Shown: positions 47,901-57,344 of the stretch, one piece after another | Numbering within the stretch: position 1 is the stretch's first letter | How the letters are laid out: each line of letters opens with the position of its first letter | DNA from: Nectonema munidae | Taxonomy: Eukaryota; Nematomorpha; Nectonematoida; Nectonematidae | Assembly (NCBI GenBank): GCA_030549495.1 | Contig: JAUIRK010000734.1 | Location: 248,001 to 312,000 of the forward strand | Direction: 5' to 3' | Length of the DNA: 64,000 nucleotides | Notes under the pieces: model-generated | Told to the model about the DNA's origin: nothing | Database searches by the model: none | Seen by the model: only the letters and a program-made list of their open reading frames with translations | Made by a program: the position numbers and the translations under genes

Positions 47901-50744
47901 TGAAAGAGGCCGAACTTAAAGTGAAAAAGGACCAACTTAAAATGAAAAAGGACGAACTTAAAGTGAAAGAGGCCGAACTTAAAGTGAAAAAGAACCAACT
48001 TAAAATGAAAAAGGACGAACTTAAAGTGAAAGAGGCCGAACTTAAAGTGAAAAAGGACCAACTTAAAATGAAAAAGGACGAACTTAAAGTGAAAGAGGCC
48101 GAACTTAAAGTGAAAAAGGACCAACTTAAAATGAAAAAGGACGAACTTAAAGTGAAAGAGGCCGAACTTAAAGTGAAAAAGAACCAACTTAAAATGAAAA
48201 AGGACGAACTTAAAGTGAAAGAGGCCGAACTTAAAGTGAAAAAGGACCAACTTAAAATGAAAAAGGACGAACTTAAAGTGAAAGAGGCCGAACTTAAAGT
48301 GAAAAAGGACCAACTTAAAATGAAAAAGGACGAACTTAAAGTGAAAGAGGCCGAACTTAAAGTGAAAAAGGACCAACTTAAAATGAAAAAGGACGAACTT
48401 AAAGTGAAAGAGGCCGAACTTAAAGTGAAAAAGGACCAACTTAAAATGAAAAAGGACGAACTTAAAGTGAAAGAGGCCGAACTTAAAGTGAAAAAGGACC
48501 AACTTAAAATGAAAAAGGACGAACTTAAAGTGAAAGAGGCCGAACTTAAAGTGAAAAAGTACCAACTTAAAATGAAAAAGGACGAACTTAAAGTGAAAGA
48601 GGCCGAACTTAAAGTGAAAAAGGACCAACTTAAAATGAAAAAGGACGAACTTAAAGTGAAAGAGGCCGAACTTAAAGTGAAAAAGGACCAACTTAAAATG
48701 AAAAAGGACGAACTTAAAGTGAAAGAGGCCGAACTTAAAGTGAAAAAGGACCAACTTAAAATGAAAAAGGACGAACTTAAAGTGAAAGAGGCCGAACTTA
48801 AAGTGAAAAAGGACCAACTTAAAATGAAAAAGGACGAACTTAAAGTGAAAGAGGCCGAACTTAAAGTGAAAAAGGACCAACTTAAAATGAAAAAGTACGA
48901 ACTTAAAGTGAAAGAGGCCGAACTTAAAGTGAAAAAGGACCAACTTAAAATGAAAAAGGACGAACTTAAAGTGAAAGAGGCCGAACTTAAAGTGAAAAAG
49001 AACCAACTTAAAATGAAAAAGGACGAACTTAAAGTGAAAGAGGCCGAACTTAAAGTGAAAAAGGACCAACTTAAAATGAAAAAGGACGAACTTAAAGTGA
49101 AAGAGGCCGAACTTAAAGTGAAAAAGAACCAACTTAAAATGAAAAAGGACGAACTTAAAGTGAAAGAGGCCGAACTTAAAGTGAAAAAGGACCAACTTAA
49201 AATGAAAAAGGACGAACTTAAAGTGAAAGAGGCCGAACTTAAAGTGAAAAAGGACCAACTTAAAATGAAAAAGGACGAACTTAAAGTGAAAGAGGCCGAA
49301 CTTAAAGTGAAAAAGAACCAACTTAAAATGAAAAAGGACGAACTTAAAGTGAAAGAGGCCGAACTTAAAGTGAAAAAGGACCAACTTAAAATGAAAAAGG
49401 ACGAACTTAAAGTGAAAGAGGCCGAACTTAAAGTGAAAAAGGACCAACTTAAAATGAAAAAGGACGAACTTAAAGTGAAAGAGGTCGAACTTAAAGTGAA
49501 AAAGGACCAACTTAAAATGAAAAATAACGAATTATAATGACCACCTTAATGCCTTCCAACATTCAATCTTTTTTAAAAGTTTATATATTTTTTTTTCCTA
49601 TTTTAACTCTTTATTTATATGGATTTACCTTTGTATCTATTTGATAAAGTTTATACATTAGGTATTTGGATGCGTTATTTGAAGGTTATTGAAAATCACG
49701 CATGATCTCATCAAAAATATTAAAAAATCAAAATACATAATATTGGATAAGCGCAATTCTCAAACATGTATAAATCTTTTTTTGCTTCACATCCAATGAT
49801 TCAAACTACATCTTACAAATATCTTGGAATCACTCTTGATTCTAATTTACTTTAAAAATATAATAAAAGAAGTTTCAAGGGCGTTAGGTCATATAAATAA
49901 ATATATAGATTTAAATGTATGATTTCTGAAAAGTTAGTGTATCATCTATCATTCTTTAATTGAATCTAAAGTATATTTGGGCTAAATCCTCAATAGTTCA
50001 TTTTAATAAATTTTAAAAAGTTTGAAATTAGTTGGTAATGATAATAAAAATTCCATTAAGAATAAATATCATATATTTACCCTTGAACAAATAAATGAAT
50101 TTCAATTGGCTTCTTTCATCTACAAGTGTAAATATGATGATCACTACAAAAACTACTTTCCTATTACTCTAAATTTTGTTTTTGTCAATTTTATTACAAA
50201 TAAGTAACAAGAGAAAATTGATAAAAATATTGGATTCTTTGCGAAAGATATAGATAAAATAATGAGGTGAATTCTTATGAAACAAAAAACTTAACAAATA
50301 AAGAAACATTTTCGATCACCATGATGGTAGTGAATGGAGATCAACCTATTTAAAAAAATCTTTATTTTTAGAAATAGTTCGGAATTGATTCTTTTTCATT
50401 AACTTCAAATTGCGCTATCGATAAACAATATATAAGGATTATTACGTAAACCTCTTCCCATTGGCTGACGTATCTCACCAATCGTGAAACGCGAAGAAGT
50501 CTAAGCAAGCTGAGTAATTTGGCCAATCGTAGCACACGAAGCGCCCTACCAGCCTGGATCATGTGAAACTTTTTGCTGGACGAATGTGAGTTGTCTGGAT
50601 TTCGAGGTGGAGAAAATATGAGGAGAAAGTAGTCGAATGGAAAGGAGCTTATGAAGTCAAGCGTAAACCAAGTTTTCATGTAATGTCTCGCAATGACTTT
50701 GGGATCCAGAATTATGAGCTCTGTTTTGTCATTGGACATTATGC
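26413..50744 (-). CDS. Ih: HCN/Ih hyperpolarization-activated cyclic-nucleotide-gated channel (six exons, 5' end missing)
   Basis: Six minus-strand exons (50744-50446, 44840-44691, 35568-35350, 29722-29576, 27353-27113, 26996-26413) join in phase to 545 residues and a stop. In order they encode the end of S2, S3 and the S4 voltage sensor ([18 protein letters not shown], then [16 protein letters not shown]). Next come S5 and the turret ([12 protein letters not shown]), the pore with the CIGYG filter, and S6. The C-linker follows ([32 protein letters not shown]), then the cyclic-nucleotide-binding domain ([22 protein letters not shown]) and a basic Ser/Pro-rich tail. HCN channels carry the mixed Na/K pacemaker current Ih and are tuned by cAMP. 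The GYG filter, the charged S4 and QWEEVY identify the family; GRFPP and HATNLIQSL fit arthropod Ih. The N-terminus, S1 and most of S2 were not found. Introns measure 5605, 9122, 5627, 2222 and 116 bp. Confidence 0.95.
27113..27353 (-). CDS. Ih: HCN exon: end of C-linker and first half of CNBD
   Basis: The acceptor TTTTGTAG precedes 27353, and the donor GTATTT follows 27113 after one base of the next codon. It encodes [47 protein letters not shown] and SEGSYFG. Most hydrophobic and Gly positions of the cyclic-nucleotide-binding roll are kept. The following intron is only 116 bp. Confidence 0.95.
27354..29575 (-). other. HCN intron with a hAT-type MITE
   Basis: 2222 bp. Apart from the MITE at 27752-28042, open frames at 28299-28592 (plus) and 29043-29255 (minus, [18 protein letters not shown]) are not recognised and may be transposon debris. 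Confidence 0.6.
27752..28042. mobile_element. 291-bp hAT-type MITE with 8-bp target duplication
   Basis: Flanked on both sides by GACCTGTG (27744-27751 and 28043-28050). Ends are CAGGGATGGACC and GGATCCCCCACTG, an imperfect inverted pair with the CAG start typical of hAT elements. C homopolymers near 27785-27800 and 28001-28016 lie close inside the two ends. Confidence 0.85.
29576..29722 (-). CDS. Ih: HCN exon: C-linker
   Basis: The acceptor GGTTGTTTCAG precedes 29722, and the donor GTGAGA follows 29576. The 49 codons run [20 protein letters not shown], then [20 protein letters not shown] and LSDSLRK. This is the helical C-linker that couples cAMP binding to the gate. Phase 0 at both ends. 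Confidence 0.95.
30816..31293. repeat. Probable MITE with GGGTATGACGTTT ends
   Basis: The left end GGGTATGACGTTTGAGCG and right end GCTAAAACGTCATACCC are inverted. A CGAACTTAGCCAAACCCGTT block just inside the left end has a related block near 30975 and an inverted partner near 31250. Flanks (ATCACACG and ATCATACC) are a possible 8-bp duplication with differences. Confidence 0.5.
31300..32960 (+). mobile_element. Jockey-like LINE remnant, split by a MITE
   Basis: Plus-strand pieces of a LINE. An endonuclease part contains [13 protein letters not shown] and [13 protein letters not shown] (the SDH catalytic motif) near 31560-31660. Beyond the inserted MITE a reverse-transcriptase start [18 protein letters not shown] lies near 32720-32770. 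The strand is strikingly A- and C-rich and G-poor. Frameshifts and a large deletion leave no usable frame. A 37-bp direct duplication lies at 32455-32530. Confidence 0.65.
32120..32405. mobile_element. 286-bp hAT-type MITE inside the LINE remnant
   Basis: Flanks ATACCACA (32112-32119) and ATACCATA (32406-32413) are an 8-bp duplication with one difference. Ends are TAGGCGGATTTAGAGG and TTTCTAGATCCGCCCAT, an inverted pair. A run of C lies at 32153-32164, near the left end. Confidence 0.75.
33332..34599 (-). mobile_element. hAT transposon remnant
   Basis: Begins CAGTGGTGCGCACAC and ends GCTTAAAAACCATTG, a decayed hAT inverted repeat of the CAGTGGTTC type. The minus strand near 33480-33600 encodes [13 protein letters not shown] and [10 protein letters not shown], which correspond to the C-terminal dimerisation region of hAT transposases (CESAFSxMNxIKxxxRxxLTDxHLNDCL). 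The rest of the transposase has decayed beyond reading. Confidence 0.6.
34610..35010 (+). mobile_element. Possible RTE-type LINE fragment
   Basis: A plus-strand piece [11 protein letters not shown] (about 34855-34890) is typical of the end of RTE-like reverse transcriptases (EKFKYLGSxI). No other motif is preserved, so family assignment is weak. Confidence 0.35.
35350..35568 (-). CDS. Ih: HCN exon: pore helix, filter and S6
   Basis: The acceptor CTATCTTTTAG precedes 35568, and the donor GTAATT follows 35350. The 73 codons include [19 protein letters not shown] (pore helix and filter) and [18 protein letters not shown] (S6), followed by [19 protein letters not shown]. The CIGYG filter conserves the Cys/Ile of HCN channels. 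Confidence 0.97.
38157..38450. repeat. Longer direct repeat, left copy
   Basis: Shares TAAGTTATAGA, ATTGACAGTTTTTGA and the conserved block CAGGTCAATTCCC.ACGTACAACTGCCCGAGTAGGACAAC with the copy at 40614-41010. Confidence 0.7.
38990..40140. repeat. Degenerate tandem repeat, about 100-130 bp x 8
   Basis: The core GAAATCAGCATGGTCGATTT then AGTATAAAAAATA recurs at roughly 39430, 39560, 39655, 39795, 39930 and 40075. It alternates with a block ACAAATTTGATTGACA.TTTCACA. Copies differ at many positions, so it is an old array. Confidence 0.7.
40294..40613. mobile_element. 320-bp hAT-type MITE with perfect 8-bp target duplication
   Basis: Exact flanking TAAGTTAT at 40286-40293 and 40614-40621. Ends are CAGGCCCGTAGCCAGC and AGCTACGGGCCTG (inverted, first 12 bp identical). 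Two runs of C (40330-40339, 40356-40368) follow the left end. It interrupts the 40614-41010 copy of the longer direct repeat. Confidence 0.9.
40614..41010. repeat. Longer direct repeat, right copy
   Basis: Second copy of the 38157-38450 repeat. Its first bases are the target site of the MITE, showing that the repeat is older than the MITE. Confidence 0.7.
41230..42720 (+). mobile_element. LINE remnant (endonuclease-linker to reverse transcriptase)
   Basis: Weak plus-strand pieces in correct order. A basic linker near 41880-41990 contains [13 protein letters not shown] and [19 protein letters not shown]. Near 42230-42340 stand [10 protein letters not shown] and [14 protein letters not shown], which resemble the GKAPGPDGI/LFNKIWEEEKIPEDW region of endonuclease-RT LINEs. 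A later piece, [15 protein letters not shown], is near 42580-42620. Frames change repeatedly. Confidence 0.5.
43100..43210 (-). repeat. tRNA-derived SINE head
   Basis: On the minus strand, an A box TGGCCTAGTGG(TTAGAGC) at 43202-43186 and a B box GGTTCGATTCC at 43159-43149 stand at tRNA spacing, about 43 bp apart. The acceptor stem does not pair and the downstream sequence ends in an A-rich tract, so this is a SINE or tRNA pseudogene. Confidence 0.65.
43851..43877. repeat. Perfect 12-bp stem hairpin
   Basis: TGTTTTCTCTTG, AAA, CAAGAGAAAACA: a perfect inverted repeat with a three-base loop, followed by a 130-bp zone of ATTAAATTAAAT palindromes (43878-44010). Confidence 0.8.
44691..44840 (-). 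CDS. Ih: HCN exon: S5 and turret
   Basis: The acceptor ATGAAAAAAG precedes 44840, and the donor GTACTT follows 44691. The 50 codons read [20 protein letters not shown], then [19 protein letters not shown] and [21 protein letters not shown] is the conserved S5-turret of HCN channels. The exon bridges the S4 exon (…QWEEVY) and the filter exon exactly. The acceptor has a purine tract rather than a pyrimidine one, which is unusual. Confidence 0.95.
46002..46124 (-). repeat. 21-bp satellite, small array (about 5.5 units)
   Basis: Units of TAAGTTCGTCTTTTTCATTT, the reverse complement of the GACGAACTTAAAATGAAAAA unit in the larger array. The central four units are identical; the right-hand ones vary (TTTTTTCACTTTAAGTTTGTC). 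Confidence 0.95.
47321..49535 (+). repeat. Higher-order satellite: 63-bp unit (3 x 21 bp) x 35, open on both strands
   Basis: Each 63-bp unit has three 21-bp monomers beginning GACGAACTTAAAGTG, GCCGAACTTAAAGTG and GACCAACTTAAAATG. Because the period is a multiple of three and no stop falls in frame, both strands are open. The plus frame is 746 codons (47297-49537), reading [21 protein letters not shown] over and over. The minus frame is 749 codons (49510-47261), reading [21 protein letters not shown]. Leucine falls every seventh residue on the plus strand, but the a/d spacing of a canonical coiled coil is not met (L and V are two apart). There is no promoter, splice context or homology to show that either frame is a gene. 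The array lies in an HCN intron and is transcribed with it in the minus sense. Confidence 0.97.
49760..50210 (+). mobile_element. LINE remnant, 3' end of the coding region
   Basis: Plus-strand [14 protein letters not shown] (about 49808-49850) and [15 protein letters not shown] residues, then [18 protein letters not shown] and a final [20 protein letters not shown], are the typical C-terminal sequence of CR1/Jockey-type LINEs. Several frame changes. Confidence 0.65.
50446..50744 (-). CDS. Ih: HCN exon: end of S2, S3 and S4
   Basis: The acceptor TTTGACTGACAG precedes 50744. GC completes a Gly codon split with a missing upstream exon (family: FRTG|IM). The donor GTAATA follows TAC at 50446; an earlier GT after GAG would drop Val-Tyr and fit the family less well. 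The exon encodes [20 protein letters not shown]3 ([19 protein letters not shown]), a Ser-rich S3-S4 loop ([12 protein letters not shown]) and the S4 sensor with basic residues every third position. Confidence 0.97.
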
Positions 50745-51995
50745 CTGTCAGTCAAAAAGATGAAAAATTTGAGTATTATTACTCTTACAAAACATAGCGT
50801 AAATTTGATTTCAACTTAGAAAATCGGCGAAAACAAAAGATAACTAAGTTAATCAGAACAATAAGAATAGTTATTGGTTATAGGATTGATAAGTATGCGT
50901 TTTGTATTATCATTTCATGTTATACCTAGTAGTTAGAAAGATGTGATTATTATGTGAAAGAGTTTTTGTCATTGAACATAGTTATAGTTATGGTGGCGAA
51001 ATGAAGATTTGGATTTGGCATAGTGCAATATGTTATATATGCATCATCCTCTGTAAATTTTCAGAAACGCAAAATCATCACTATCATAGCTTCTGGGTGG
51101 AGCCCGCAACCCTTATAAAAATGATAAATGTTCATAAAAAATTTATTCAAATAAATTAATACAAAAAAATCATAAAAATGTATATTCTGTTTTCATGGAA
51201 GATTAAAATATGAATCAGGAGAAAAAGTTTAGATAGCTATTTGAAAAAACAAATTTTATGCTGAAAACTATTACATGATAGATAAATGTGTGAAAATGCA
51301 TTCAACATGTACTCCTACAATACATCTTATGCAAATACTTGGGTCATTGAGTGAGTGTCGACATCTTAACTTTTTTAGTTTCTGGCGGAGAAAAAATGGT
51401 CATGATAACCTAAGCAGGATTCGTTACAGATAATGTTTTCCCCGGGCGAGAAGTCCAAGCATATTTATTCAATAACAAATAAGCAATGCACATCCTAAAA
51501 GTAAGTTGATCAGGTTTTTCATTCGGAGTCAGTCTATAAATTTGCCAAAAAAAATGATGATATGCGCATCATAGGGTACGTTAGGTTTCGAAATTAAAAA
51601 ATCTAAGTTAAATATCGAACTTGGGTACAATTTCGATTTTTGATATTAGTATCAAATTCAATTCCAGTCAATAAGGATTTGTAATTTGTTTATTCACCAC
51701 AACACACGTAATATAATCGATAAAGAATATCATTATATATATATTTGGTTTTTTCTTTAAATCAAATAAAATTTTAACACCCTCCTAATTATTTTACTCT
51801 TAACCTATATTTAATGTTTTCGCAAAATCCCATTATAAATGTTAAAGATATTCGAGGTGGAAAAACGTTACAGTTAATAAACTCTTAAAGTCTCGGCCTA
51901 TATGAATGCCTCCGGTGCTTTGCCAAGCTCCCAATATCAGTATTATTAAATCTAAATGATTGAAAAATTTTAATTTTTGTAACCAATGAATACGA
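50745..51995. other. Stretch upstream of the first found HCN exon
   Basis: If the HCN gene continues leftward on its own strand, this and the following DNA are intron. I searched by eye for the S1-S2 exon (WxIHPxSxFRxYWD, NFRTG before a donor) up to 64000 and did not find it. Confidence 0.4.
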
Positions 51996-53560
51996 ATGAT
52001 TGATTTTTGGGTAACAAAGAAAGAGTTGAGCAAATATGTGAAAAATGTAACTATAAAAAAAATGAAGAATGTGTTCAGCAACATTATTTATATTATAATA
52101 GTGGAAATAATGATAAAAAAAATAAAGCACGTGAAAAATGTCTTGAAACCTGGACTGAATGTTTGGAAGCTGAAAGATGTAGAAAACAAAAAACAATTTA
52201 AATTAAAAGTTGAAAGTAAATTAGAAAGATATGCCAACGAAATAATTGCAGAAAGTAGATTAGGGCAAAGGTTTTCGAAAACGATAATTGAGAGTGCAGA
52301 GGAGCTTTTAGGAAGAAGAAGAAACAAAGAAAAAAGAAAGATGGTGATGGAGTAAGAAGGTAGAAGTTATAAAAACAAAAGATATTGGTATAAGAAATGG
52401 AAAAGCGAAAAACGGCTTGAAGAGAGGAAGGAGTTATGGAAGGAATATAATGTGGCGAAAAAAGAAGGAAAAAGAGAGACTACAATGGAAAAGGTTGTAA
52501 AGTGTGGAGAACTTTTAAAAGAGCTTGAAAGTCGAAAGTACGATAGGATATTTAAAATAGCTAGGAAACAAAGGACACTTGACAAAGGAAACTTGATAGA
52601 AAAGAATTGATAAATCCTCTTTGGATCAAAAGAGAAGAGAAATTGCGCAGAATGAAGAGGAAATTTGATAGATGGAACAAAATTTTACACATCGAAAATT
52701 ATTGGAATATGATAAAAGCAAAGAAGGTTGAGAAGGACCGTTAGAAAAGTTTCACCTTCCAGAAATTAGATTGGCTATAATGCAAGCTAAAACTTTTAAA
52801 GCGGCTTGTCCTAGTGAATTGACAACAAAAATGCTAATTGCAACAGAAGGAATAGGGAAACTTGTGATAAAAGAAGTATGTGACAGGTGTATGAGAAAAG
52901 AAAGGTTTCCAACTGAATGATATTATAGCGAATTAGTTCCCATTTTTAAAGGGAAAGGTGATGTTTTAGAATGTGATTCATATAGAGCTGTGAAGCTACT
53001 AGAGCATAGTTTTAAAATGGTTGAAAGAATTTTGGAAAAAAGATTCCGAAAGATCGTAGCATTAAACGATATGCAATTTGGTGTTCGGCAAGGAGTGAGT
53101 AAAATGGATCCACTATTTATCGTGAGGCAATTGCAAGAAAGATTCAAAGAAAAAACAATGAGTTGTGGTGTGCGTTTGTGGACTTAGACAGTGAGATGGG
53201 CAGTTAGAAATGCTGGAGTAGAAGAAAGATTAGTACGATTTGTGATGACAGTGTATGAAGGAACAAAGACAAAGATAAAAATAAAATACGGATGCCGTGA
53301 TTGGTTTGATATAAAAGTTGAAACGGTTTTATTATATGGAGATGAAGCATGGGCGATAGGTAAAACTGATGAAAAAAGACTAGTGAATACTGAGAAAAAA
53401 TGTTCAGATCAATTGTAGGAAATATAGAATTGGACGAAGTAAGAAGATTGATGTTGAAAATTTGGCAATATGAATTTACAGAAATAGATGAATGGAAGGC
53501 AGGATGAAGACAAATGGATGTGGAGAAATCCAAAATCAGGAAAGAGCAGGCCAATGATAA
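51996..53560 (+). mobile_element. LINE remnant with internal deletion (endonuclease-RT type)
   Basis: Plus-strand pieces in order. A linker with AEELLGRRRNKEKRKM, YWYKKWKSEKRLEERKELW and IFKIARKQRT spans 52290-52580. Then RKERFPTE-like residues, VPIFKGKGDVLECDSYRAVK and EHSFKMVERILEKRFRKIV occupy 52900-53060. These are followed by MQFGVRQGVSKMDPLFIVRQ, CAFVDLDSEM and VRNAGVEERLVRFVMTVYEG. From about 53330 it jumps directly to the C-terminal LLYGDEAWAIGKTDEKRL, so the YADD core has been deleted. Family is the EMQFGFxPGxGTxDAIFIxRQLQE type; RTE clade likely. Stops and frameshifts make it dead. Confidence 0.75.
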
Positions 53561-56500
53561 AAAAAATGGAAAGAAGAACTCAAGACTTTAACTCAAATGA
53601 GCAAAAATCACCCTTGAAAAATAAACGAAGAAGAAGAACATCAAATCTAATTATACAAAAGATTAAATAGCATATTAATTTAATTACTTAACTTATACCA
53701 GGAAAAGTAATTATAAAAACTGTTTCTAAATTCTGAAATTATGAATTTTTTGTTCTGAAATACTTTTTAAGTGATAAATTTATCTAATTTTACATGAATT
53801 TGTTATTTAACATTAAATACCCAAATTGAAATTTTGGAATTTTGCATAACAATCTACATTATTTCAAACTAATTTCATTAAATCGTTTCTTTAAATGAAT
53901 AGTTTATAAAAAATTAAATTAAAAAACATGTTATCAATATGCAATGATAACATAAAGAATATTAGAGGTATTTATTCGCAAGGTGAAAAACATCAAATAA
54001 ATCTTTTAGATCATGTTTGACTATATGTAATTAGGAGTTGATTTAAATTTCGTATTTTTTTATTCCGATACGTTTTTACGGAAGAAAAAAGTGAAGTTTG
54101 GAAATACGAATTAACTTTTCAAACCGTAACGTAGGCCACGACTTATACCTATGACTCAAGAAAAAATCACCGACATTACCTGATTCATGGGGTACAGACA
54201 GCAAAAAAATTCGGTTTAATGAATATTAGTAATTCCAAATACATAGGTCTCAAAGTTGATTTTTAAAAGTCTTTGTTTTCAAAATGTTTTTCGGCTTACT
54301 ACAAGAGACGGGTACTGGAGGATATAAATTTATAAAATGACAAAAGAGACGGGTAATGAAATGTTTTGCAAAATTTGATGTACCTTAGAGATTTCTACTA
54401 ACTATTCAACTGCACGTTACTGCATCACGCTAAGGGCTGCTACGAATTTGTTTCTCAAAAAACAAGATATCGCAAGCTCTTGTCAATTCATATAGTATGG
54501 TGAAGCAAGGCTGTGTTTTATTTTGAAAATTCGAGTTCAGTAAACCGGTGTTCGTGGCGTGAACCCCGCCTTCCCAGCTATGAAAGTTCTGCCGTGTACA
54601 AGTCAACTCCTTTAGTGAAATAAATTGAATCTAAAATTGTTCCTATTTTTAATAATATTGAGAATGGAATTAAATTTGGATATTACATTGAGTTGAAAAA
54701 ACATCGAGTGATGATTAACTCAATGACAACATAAAAATGAGAAATCACATAAGTTCTTAAAAAATCAAAAAATGATAGTAGTAGTAGGGGATATGATGCT
54801 ACAAAAAACGGAAATGGGCGCGTTGAAAAGGAATTTAAATGAGATTGGAAAATTTTTAGAGGCTTATGAGTGGGCATGAGTTCCATGAAGTAGGGCCTCT
54901 ATCGTGGAGTGAAGGATGCTCCCAACCCTGAATTGAAATATACATCTCATCATTATCAAATTCTTCTTCATAAATTGCCATTAAATCATCAACACCAATC
55001 ATTGCTTTGATCTCAATCATCATCAGCAAATTCTTCTTCACATCATCGTCACGACTGCCACATCATCATCTTCATCAACAGCAAAACGTGACCATAATTA
55101 CGAGCATGATTGGTATCATCGTGATCAATGTAAGTGAATCAAATTTAAAATGAAGATAGGAAAAAAAGATTAACATAAATAAAATAAAAGCGAGTTTGAA
55201 GAAACGCGATAAATGCAAAATACAAAATAATCAATGATAAAACAATGAAAATAAAGTGAAGATGGTGTATAAGATGAACAAGGAGAAAAATAGAAAATTA
55301 TTACGACTTTTTGCTTTCAAAAGATAAAATATTTAATAATAAAAATGGTAATATTAATAATGATGATGAAGTTGATATAGAGATATGGAAGTCGTGACAA
55401 GGACAGATACTGTGAAGAGATCTTCCTATCATCTCTATACGATGAAGAGAAAATGGAAAAGAAGGATTTCATTGAGTTTATAACTTCATGGATGACATTT
55501 GAATTTTGATTATTTTTATAGCTTCACGATGATGTTCAAGTCCATGGGATGAGTCATATGACTAATAACACTTTATTTTGAATTTAAAAATACCCTTTTT
55601 GTCCATATAGCGAAAAATTCTTGATCTTTTGAAATGATTTCTTATTTTTACAAAAAGTCCAATATTGTCTCCTCATCACGCGAAGAGACACGATAGATTT
55701 TAAAAGTTTAATTTTTGTATCGAATTCAATATAAATTTCTAAAATTTTGAAAATCCTTCCTTGCGTCTATGTAATTTTACCTACAGTACGCTTTTTGCAA
55801 AGGGACGCTTTAAACCTATTTGAGCATTTCATCTAATTGCGTCAAGAGGAAGAAGCGACAATCATATTGGAAGTACTCTATTTTATGCGCTAAGTACAGA
55901 AAATGGAATTGTTAAAACTATTGATGATGAAATTTGGAAAGATTTTGCAAGAAAGTCAAAAGTCGTTTTCTAAAAAGTTTGTATAAGCATTTTTTGAATT
56001 AAAAAAACATAAATATAAGTAAGAGTTGCTGCTTGTTTATAAAACATGTATGATGATCGCATTATTGGATGTAATGATCATTCGAATACATGACAATGTA
56101 AGATAAGAGAATAAAAGAGGGAATGCAGACTTCTCGAGTCAAACATCATGCCAATCTGCTCTGAAATTCTTACCAAAAATTTTTTACAAAATGTGAGAGC
56201 TATATAATTATAATCCATTGTTTCAATATGCACACAATAAGTAAGCAGTGTTTATTGACACAGTGTCTCAAAGGGTCTTGTAGTATTTTTGAGCAAACAC
56301 ATGCTGATGATCCACTAAATTCTCCCATCTTCTTCTGTCAGTGATTCTATTTCTCTTGTCTCATCTGTTTTTCTCTTCCACTTTCTCTGCCAAAATTCAA
56401 TCACGCAAGCTCTCTTCTCTCATTCAAGCTCTTTTAAGCTCTCCTATTTCATTCAGCTCTTTTCTCGCAATTTGTATTTAGAGTTAAATTAAAATAATTC

Positions 56501-57340
56501 TATTTTATCTCCTTAAAAATTTGTTTTTAGGGGAATATAAGTTTAATATTTTCAGAACCTTTTTTCATGATACCAAAGTTCAGCTATTCAAATAGATTTT
56601 TGATAAAATTTAGTTCCATCAATATACCAAACATTTTCCAAAAATGAAAATTTGTTTGTTTTATGAGAGAAAAATAGTTTTCAATTGTTACAATTTTATA
56701 TCAATGAATATTGTCAGACTCGCGTTAGAAATTTTTTTCAACAAAGTTCACTTAATCTTTATCAGTACGTTTGTTACATTTTATAACATTTGAAAACTTT
56801 AATTTTTTCAAGTCAAGAAATTTTTTTCAATAGTTATTTGGGAATTAATATTTTGACTAGCTATTCAGTTTAAAAGCAAAAATACTCTATTTGTTAATAT
56901 TTGAGCAGAGATATTTTTTATAATGATCCATTGTAAAATTTTGTAACTAACACTGTACATAATTAATTAAATCTTTTTTTTAAGAAAATTTGTTGATTAT
57001 TATAAAAATATAATATCGAAACAAAATGTTTCAGTTGTTAAAAATGTACTTGATCTATTTATGACATCTGTCAGAATTTATTTGTAGACAGAAATAATCA
57101 AAAAACGCAATGATTTTCTTGTTCTCGTAGATTTTTATGATTTATTTTAGTTTAAATACTTTTTTTAAGATTTTGTGTTCTTAGACTTAAATAATTTTAT
57201 GAAAGTTATTAAACTACTGTTTTTTGTATATACTATGATTCCTTACAAAATGTAAAAAATACAAGCGTTACCAAATCACCCTATAAGGGTTAGCTACTTC
57301 AACGTTGGCTTTTGCTGCTTATAAAAACTTGAAAATATCA
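53561..57340. other. AT-rich stretch, nothing recognised
   Basis: No supported exon, transposon or RNA gene. GAT/CAT-rich low-complexity DNA at 54940-55100 creates an acidic open frame on the minus strand. A GC-richer patch at 54530-54600 is unexplained. Confidence 0.4.
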
Positions 57341-57344
57341 AATA

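Larger units (their letters stand above)
44841..50445 (-). other. HCN intron, 5.6 kb, holding the 63-bp array
   Basis: Dominated by the 2.2-kb array at 47321-49535; a smaller related array is at 46002-46124 and a LINE 3' piece at 49760-50210. The stretch 44850-46000 and 46130-47320 show nothing else. Confidence 0.7.

Noticed and set aside
47297-49537. A 746-residue [14 protein letters not shown] protein gene
   Set aside because: A satellite with a period divisible by three is open by default if no stop falls in frame. The opposite strand is equally open, changes between units alter residues on this strand, and no start context, intron or family match supports a gene.
51842-52585. Overlapping open frames on both strands
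   Set aside because: Only the plus-strand LINE linker makes sense; the others are low-complexity shadows.
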